A stretch of DNA of 64,000 nucleotides, from the NCBI GenBank assembly GCA_023079485.1, contig CM041083.1:61075810-61139809 (forward strand), in the 5' to 3' direction. Shown here piece by piece: positions 58,567-64,000 of this stretch; the stretch's first letter is position 1, and each line of letters opens with the position of its first letter. The stretch is from Archilochus colubris. Its lineage: Eukaryota > Chordata > Aves > Apodiformes > Trochilidae. Under the pieces are notes generated by a model, which worked only from the letters and a program-made list of their open reading frames with translations, made no database searches and was not told the DNA's origin. The translations under genes were made by a program, and so were the position numbers.

Positions 58567-59294
58567 ATAAGAAGAAATAGAAAACACTGAAGTTTCTAAA
58601 CTGTCAAGGGAGATTAAACTCTAGATGCAAGATCATTTATGAGCCAGTTTTATTCATTACTGTTCAGATAATGGTGTACATTAGTATTTACCAGCCACAA
58701 AGGGGTTAAATACAAATACTCAGTTTCTTAGCTTCAGGAGACTTAATTAAACAGCTACAGCTGTGCTAAAGACTTCAGTATAAATAGGGTCAATTGGTAA
58801 CCTGGAGCTGTTTTGTGTGAAAGATTCCCAATGAGCAACCTGTTAAGGAACTGCTTTAGGTCAATAGCTCAAAGTCCTGGAGAGAAGAAGTAAAAGGTGT
58901 GTAACCTGTCTACAGTGGAGAGACTAGATGGGAAGGGGGGAAAGAAATGAGCACAGGCATCTGAGAGAAAGGAAGTAGAGCTACAGTATAGGAAACAATG
59001 CATATAAATCTGGAGAGGAAGAAAAGGGAACACGTATGGTCCTTGCCATGTGAGATATTTGGAATACAAAACAGAAAAAATGAGAGGGAACTTGACCATG
59101 GGAAGGCTGAGAGGGACGTGAAAGTCTAAGAACTAAACCAGAAGAAATACCATCACTTAATATAAGCTGGAACTGTGGAGAAGTACAGAGTATCTCTAGG
59201 AGAAAGCAACTGCAAACAGAAAGCTGGTTAGAGTAGCTAGAAATCTGAAAAGGTAAATTAAATGTTGTTTGAGAAAACTGGAAATACTTCAGAG
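58567..59294. other. Unique DNA, nothing recognised
   Basis: No repeat family or exon is recognised. Confidence 0.4.
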
Positions 59295-59334
59295 TTTGTG
59301 AGCAGAGGAAGTGCCACGCGGGATCAAGCAGAAG
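59295..59334. repeat. Dispersed 40-bp direct repeat, copy 1
   Basis: This 40-base block begins 'tttgtgagcagagg' and ends 'gggatcaagcagaag'. It recurs at 60667-60706 with 37 of 40 bases identical, and all three differences are A/G transitions. The flanks of the two copies are unrelated. No repeat family I know contains it. Confidence 0.85.
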
Positions 59335-60666
59335 ATACTTTATAAAGTTCTATAATATAATTCTGGGAGAGGAATTTTCTTGCTGAGAGCGTGTTCATTG
59401 AGAATTGCAAGCAATCTCAAATGATGAATGCAAGAGACACTTGAGTGATACTTTCTTATTAGGTTACTATTTCAATTAATAGCTTTAATGAGTGAGGCTG
59501 CAAAATGGCAAATCCTGGTAAAACAAAAGCCCAAAATGAAAGGCTTTAAAATGAAGTTAACATTATTTGTTGTTCACATGGGTGTTCAGGTTTGGTTTTT
59601 GTGGTTTTGTTTTGGGTTTTTTTTTGGGGTGGGGGGAGTTGTCTGTTTCGTTTTGGATTTTTTTTTTTTTCCAGGAAGGAAGCAAACAAACAAACAAAAA
59701 AATATTCCATAGAGCATAAGAAAATTTCCATCACATTTTGAAGCATTCCTTATTATCCAATTACTTTTCTGGAAAAAATATTCTTGTTCTAAGTCTTTTG
59801 TTTTTAAGGCACCAGAATTATACTCAAGATACTAAAGGAAAATAATATCTCTGATTATATAGGAACTGTATACTGATACTTAGCTAAGACCATCCATTTA
59901 GTAAGAGAACAGTCATTTGTGAAACAAGTTGGGTAGATACAGATGCATTGTTTCAGCTACCTCAAGAATTAGAGGAGTGCTGTTTAAATTATGAGGTGGA
60001 TAAGGAAAAACAAGCATAATTTTGGGTTGGGTTTTTTGTGTGTGTGTTCTCTCTTGTTCAATGTCTCTTTGAGCTTCTTACTGTTTTACTGCAATAAACG
60101 GGTCCTATTGTTCATAAATACCATATTCTTTACTTGCAAACTGTGTTTACTAACAATGTGAAAAACATCATGAGAACTTTTAGCAGTTTTCCTGCAAGTT
60201 ATAGACTATGGTAGTGTTTAAAAAGGTTCTTAATTTATTAAACAGAATGTTGATAAATAACAGCATTTTAAAGAGATCATCCAACCAAACACTGAATAAG
60301 ACAAAAGCTGCATTAAACACAGGTTAAGGAATTTGGGAATATGGTTGTATTTTAGTATATTTCAAGTTGGCATGATTTTTATTCATTACTTGCTAACACT
60401 GGCTTTTTAGTGTTACAGCTCAGGAGGGGAAAAACATCAAACCATTCAGAATTATTGTCCTTACAGTAGAAACTAAATGTCAAGATCCGTCTGTGATCAA
60501 AGTAAATGCGTTTCTATTGTATTCCTGTTCTTCATTCTTTGCTAAGTGAATTTACTGCTTATAAGAGGTAACAGATTGGCTGCCCTCTGAACAGAGGTCT
60601 TCTATTGATCTTCTGAAGAAATGTGACAGCGTGACATGCCAGATGCTGTCTGGCTCCTGTACCTCT
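59335..60666. other. Unique DNA with a G/T low-complexity tract
   Basis: A G/T-rich stretch at about 59586-59670 has G runs up to six and T runs up to fourteen. It is followed by (CAAA)n near 59682-59701. The rest is unremarkable. Confidence 0.5.
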
Positions 60667-60706
60667 TTTGTGAGCAGAGGGAGTGCCACACGGGATCAAA
60701 CAGAAG
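60667..60706. repeat. Dispersed 40-bp direct repeat, copy 2
   Basis: Second copy of the block at 59295-59334, same orientation, 1372 bases downstream. It reads 'tttgtgagcagaggg' and 'gggatcaaacagaag' at its two ends. Confidence 0.85.
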
Positions 60707-63197
60707 TTGAGTTGTAGTCCCTAATTCATCTGCCCAGGCAAGCAACAATTCCAAAGCTGTTGTGGATACCAATGAATTTCTGTCAGGGACATGACTGAGA
60801 CAATGTTATATTTTCACTACAGGTTGCTGACCTGTCTCAAAACCTGAACCACTCAGCAGAAATGGAAAATACAAGGATATGTATCTGGTCATTAATACAT
60901 GTCAAGGTATTCACTTCTCCTTAGCCCCAGTTTTAGTAGTGAAGAATGATACAACTACAGAATGCACATTAACATAAATCGTACATTTTCACTTTGAAAT
61001 AAACCTATGAAGCTTCTAAATTACCATCAAAGTAACTTGTAGGGGAAAATTCTCCCATGAATATTTGGAATAAACATGGTTGACTTAATGGCAGGCTTCC
61101 TTGATTCGTTTTAATTTTATTGAACAAATATTTTTCCAAATGAATGTTGGAGAGTTTGTGATTTACCTGTCCAATAAAGCTGTACAGAGATCAACTTTTA
61201 TTCAGTTTTCAATGAAAGATAAATATTCAGCAATAAACCGGTGTTGTCCACAAAGGTTTTTAGGAGCCTTCACCATTGAAACCACTAAGAAATGGGCACA
61301 GGCCTTTAGAATTATGGTTTTCTGGATTTATCCTACTGAAAGCTACTGGGGAAAAAACAAATGGCCATTTGTCAAAGCAAGACTTAACTGCTTTCCAAAT
61401 CACCTACAAGGGGATAAGTCACTTAGGCTGAAAAAATCCCTGAAGAAAGAGAGATGTTTCACTAGGGCATTGTTAGTTCTTCAGTTTCAGAAAAGTCAGT
61501 TTGCCAGTGTTGTGACCAAAGAATCTTTGTGAGCTGTACAAAGTGAGTAAAAATTGAGTGTATATTGAAACTTAGTTGCAAATGTTGAATCTTCTAAATC
61601 AATATTCTTGATCAGTAATCTTAATAAATCAAGATAATTAAAGGGGTTCAGTTTATCTAGGCTGCTGCAAAGGCATTCACAAATCAGTCCTCTGCAAACT
61701 GCTGCCCCTTAAAAGCCCTGTCCTGCTCTTATCAGGCACATGTGTGCCTATCACTGCATCCTTCTCAAGGAGTTGTCCTGCAATTACAGAATAAAATTAC
61801 AGGCTAAAGTAATACTGAAATCAGTTTCTAAATCAGTTGTTATGTGCAAGGCTCATTCAAATTTACTGTTGTGGCCTGTTTCCTTTAGTGGAAAAAGTTA
61901 CTTCAAAGTAGGGAGAGTGACTTTCACCAAGTCACAACATATACCAGGCAGCTTGAGGTTAAAAGCATGAGGGTAATGAACAAAAATTTGAGACTCTTGT
62001 ACTGTGACAAAAGACAAAGACCGCTACTTTTTTTCCTCAGTTTAGCCTTTACTAGCAAGCTCCTGTCACACCAAAGTAAAAACCCATAGGACCTGATTAG
62101 GTGTGATGAATTAGCATTAGACACTAATAGTTTTTTTCTGTCTGGATGGCTTCAAAAGAATAATCCCCAAAGTTATCAGAAATGCTGTCTGCAAGGTTCT
62201 GGCCTTCCTGATATTTCCATGATGCTAATTGCTATCATTAGCAAGTTCCTTCCTCACCAGAGACAGTTGCAAAGGACAAGGTTGTGGGATTGGTTTTTGG
62301 GTGATAAGTGTGCCATCTGCTTTCCTTTTATGGCCCCCAGTCAGATAGATTCATCAGTGCCACTTTAAAAGAAGTGCCAAAGGAGGAAAAAAAAGCCAGT
62401 TACTTTACCAGATGTTACCCAATGTTTCATGATAGATGAAAAGACAGATAAATTGATGGTGATTAGAAAATTGTTGTGTTCTCACTATTCTTCTAGTTAC
62501 ATTTCAAAGGAATGTCTTCAATAATAGCTACAGGCATTAAAAAGCAAAGTGTCAGGCTAATTGTGTCAGCCTCATGTTACAAGGACAGATTTGTGCATTT
62601 TTTTTTAATCCATTTCAGCTTGTGGTGTCACTGTGCTGGGAAGGACGCAGCAGAGTGCCCAAACACATCAGAGAAATAGCTGTGATTCAGCTGTGCTTCT
62701 CCTTTCAGCCACATTTCCTTTATACTGCTGTAATTTCTTTTCTCTGCCCTCCCCCAGCTACACAGAGCCACAGAGGCAGTGGTTGCAGAGGGTTTCTCAT
62801 TTCTCATCATCTCCCTCTTCAGGTGGCTGCAGGGAGGACTGACAGATAAAAAGATTCCCCCCTACTTGGTTGTGGTCATAACATGGATGAGGAGGGAAGA
62901 GGAGGGAAAGGTGTTGATTCTAAGCAATCTCATGCAGCCCAGAGTGTCGTCTGAGTCTACACGATACAAACAGAACCTCAAATCACCAAAGGAGATGAAA
63001 TTGAGATCTGAAATTCTTCCTCAGATGCAGGATTATCTGAAACTGAAATGTCAAGCCACTGCAAAATCTGTGACTGTCTGCAGGTACCAAAATCCCACTG
63101 TGAGGATTGATTTTCACTTCTGAAAGCAAGGAATGTTAATAACCTGGCACACAAAATCTTCAGGAAGTTAAGGGAAGGGCAGTGCTAAGCAGTTTGA
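60707..63197. other. Unique DNA, nothing recognised
   Basis: About 2.5 kb without a recognised repeat family. A 143-codon plus frame (61101-61532) and a 114-codon frame (62779-63123) have no recognisable domain or splice context and are treated as chance. Confidence 0.4.
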
Positions 63198-63227
63198 TTT
63201 TATTTTATTTTTTTTTTTTTTTTTTTT
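63198..63227. repeat. Poly-T tract
   Basis: About 30 bases of T with two single-A interruptions near its left end. It also serves as the polypyrimidine stretch of the exon-like segment that follows. Confidence 0.9.
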
Positions 63228-63232
63228 AGCAG

Positions 63233-63266
63233 TGAGATATCTCAGAGACTGTCCATAGCACTTCAG
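63233..63266 (+). other. Exon-like 34-base segment with a palindrome
   Basis: A long T tract and 'agcag' precede it, and a consensus donor 'caggtaagg' follows at 63264-63272. Its first 12 bases, TGAGATATCTCA (63233-63244), form a perfect palindrome. It is too short to judge coding; a non-coding exon or coincidence are both possible. Confidence 0.2.
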
Positions 63267-64000
63267 GTAAGGTCTTTTAAAGGTAGTTATCAATTCTCCA
63301 GAACTACCAAGGGGAAAATCCAAGGTTAAGAATGTATCTGTTAAATATTAGCCATTAAACTGAGGTGATTGGGAGTAAACTATTGTCTGAGGGAGGATTT
63401 TCTCACCCTTAGTTTCTAACCTCTGCTGGGCAGTGAGGCAAGTAGAGAATATTGTCTGTAAAAGCTGTATTCCTGATGAGTAAATCAAGCAGTAAGTATG
63501 GAATGAGACCCAAGTTAATTGTCATTTAGCTGAATATACAAAGGGTGAAATTTCCTATATTATGAGGTTCACATCTACAGAGTTCAGTTAGACTTGAATT
63601 CAAATTTTCCTGATTCTGAAAGTTGCTTCAAATATTTGGTTCAGTCACCTCCTTTGCCCTGCCCGCGGCCCAGGACACCATTTCAGCTCCTGGGGCCATC
63701 AGCTCCTGCTCCATTAATGCCACAGCAGGGCTCATCTCCAGTTTCCCACATCTCTGCCCTTGGGTCCCCCAAGGCATCCCATCCAATGATCCCAGGGCCA
63801 CGTCTGACCACAGGTGCCTCCGGTATACTTTGCATTCTACCACATGCCCACTTACAGTACTCAACCTCTTCACTTCTTCTTAAGGATGATTGATACAAAA
63901 ACTGCTTTCCTACATGCAGTTTTCCTCTAGAGCAGTAACCATAAGGATATGATGACACTAATTTGAGAGATCTGAATTGATGCAGTCCTGTTGAAATGTT
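63267..64000. other. Unique DNA with a GC-richer patch
   Basis: About 63640-63820 is GC-richer and open in several frames on both strands (81-99 codons), again a composition effect. No domain or repeat family is recognised. Confidence 0.4.

Noticed and set aside
61101..61532. 143-codon plus-strand frame
   Set aside because: No recognisable family, no splice or start context and unremarkable composition; a frame of this length is expected by chance in 64 kb read in six frames.
1..64000. CRISPR arrays, bacterial operons, phage or plasmid features
   Set aside because: No regular spaced repeats or ribosome-binding-site-linked gene runs exist; the CR1 and LTR content identifies the sequence as avian nuclear DNA.

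Overview
The window reads as bird genomic DNA, AT-rich and apparently intergenic or intronic. The diagnosis rests on repeats: many 5'-truncated CR1 LINE copies with the avian 3' end (text close to 'ggttggaagggacct' next to 'atcatagaatc' or 'attctatgatt' tails) and several long-terminal-repeat (LTR) copies of the kind I know from avian ERVL-class endogenous retroviruses. There is no bacterial-type gene organisation, no CRISPR and no rRNA. I see no protein-coding gene that I can name with confidence. Nearly all open frames are under 150 codons and are either chance frames or lie inside repeats.

Layout. 1-5 kb: AT-rich DNA with an old CR1 3' end (about 1638-1790), a degenerate protein-like frame on the minus strand (2362-2622) and a GC-richer patch (2640-2955). 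4980-6180: an ERVL-type LTR split by a later CR1 insertion (5350-5966) that still carries an open frame for the end of the CR1 reverse transcriptase protein. 6.2-22.9 kb: mostly unique DNA with two CR1 copies (14757-15205, 15687-15850), two ancient MIR-like fragments, an exon-like segment (18800-18898), a strong hairpin (9397-9434) and a GATA-motif cluster (22493-22535). 22.9-26.2 kb: two solo ERVL-type LTRs in the same orientation; the first keeps a perfect 5-bp target duplication. 28-34 kb: an A/C-rich tract, a hairpin beside a small tandem repeat, a very old interrupted CR1 and a younger CR1. 34.9-41 kb: another A/C tract and hairpin, an unidentified 116-codon open frame (35748-36097), a CR1 reverse-transcriptase relic lacking its catalytic core, a coiled-coil-like broken frame, and a minus-strand LTR (40504-41041). 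41-57 kb: largely unique DNA with short CR1 ends, two of them head to head. 58001-58328: the most unusual object, a TG...CA-bounded segment that starts with a tRNA-like unit (A and B boxes inside a long terminal helix) and reads as an LTR-like sequence on the other strand. 59-61 kb: two copies of an unexplained 40-bp repeat. 63-64 kb: a poly-T tract, an exon-like segment and a GC-richer end.

There is no pathway here for genes to work in. The history is one of retroelement insertion, nesting and decay. All family names are from memory of repeat families; no alignment or database search was run.
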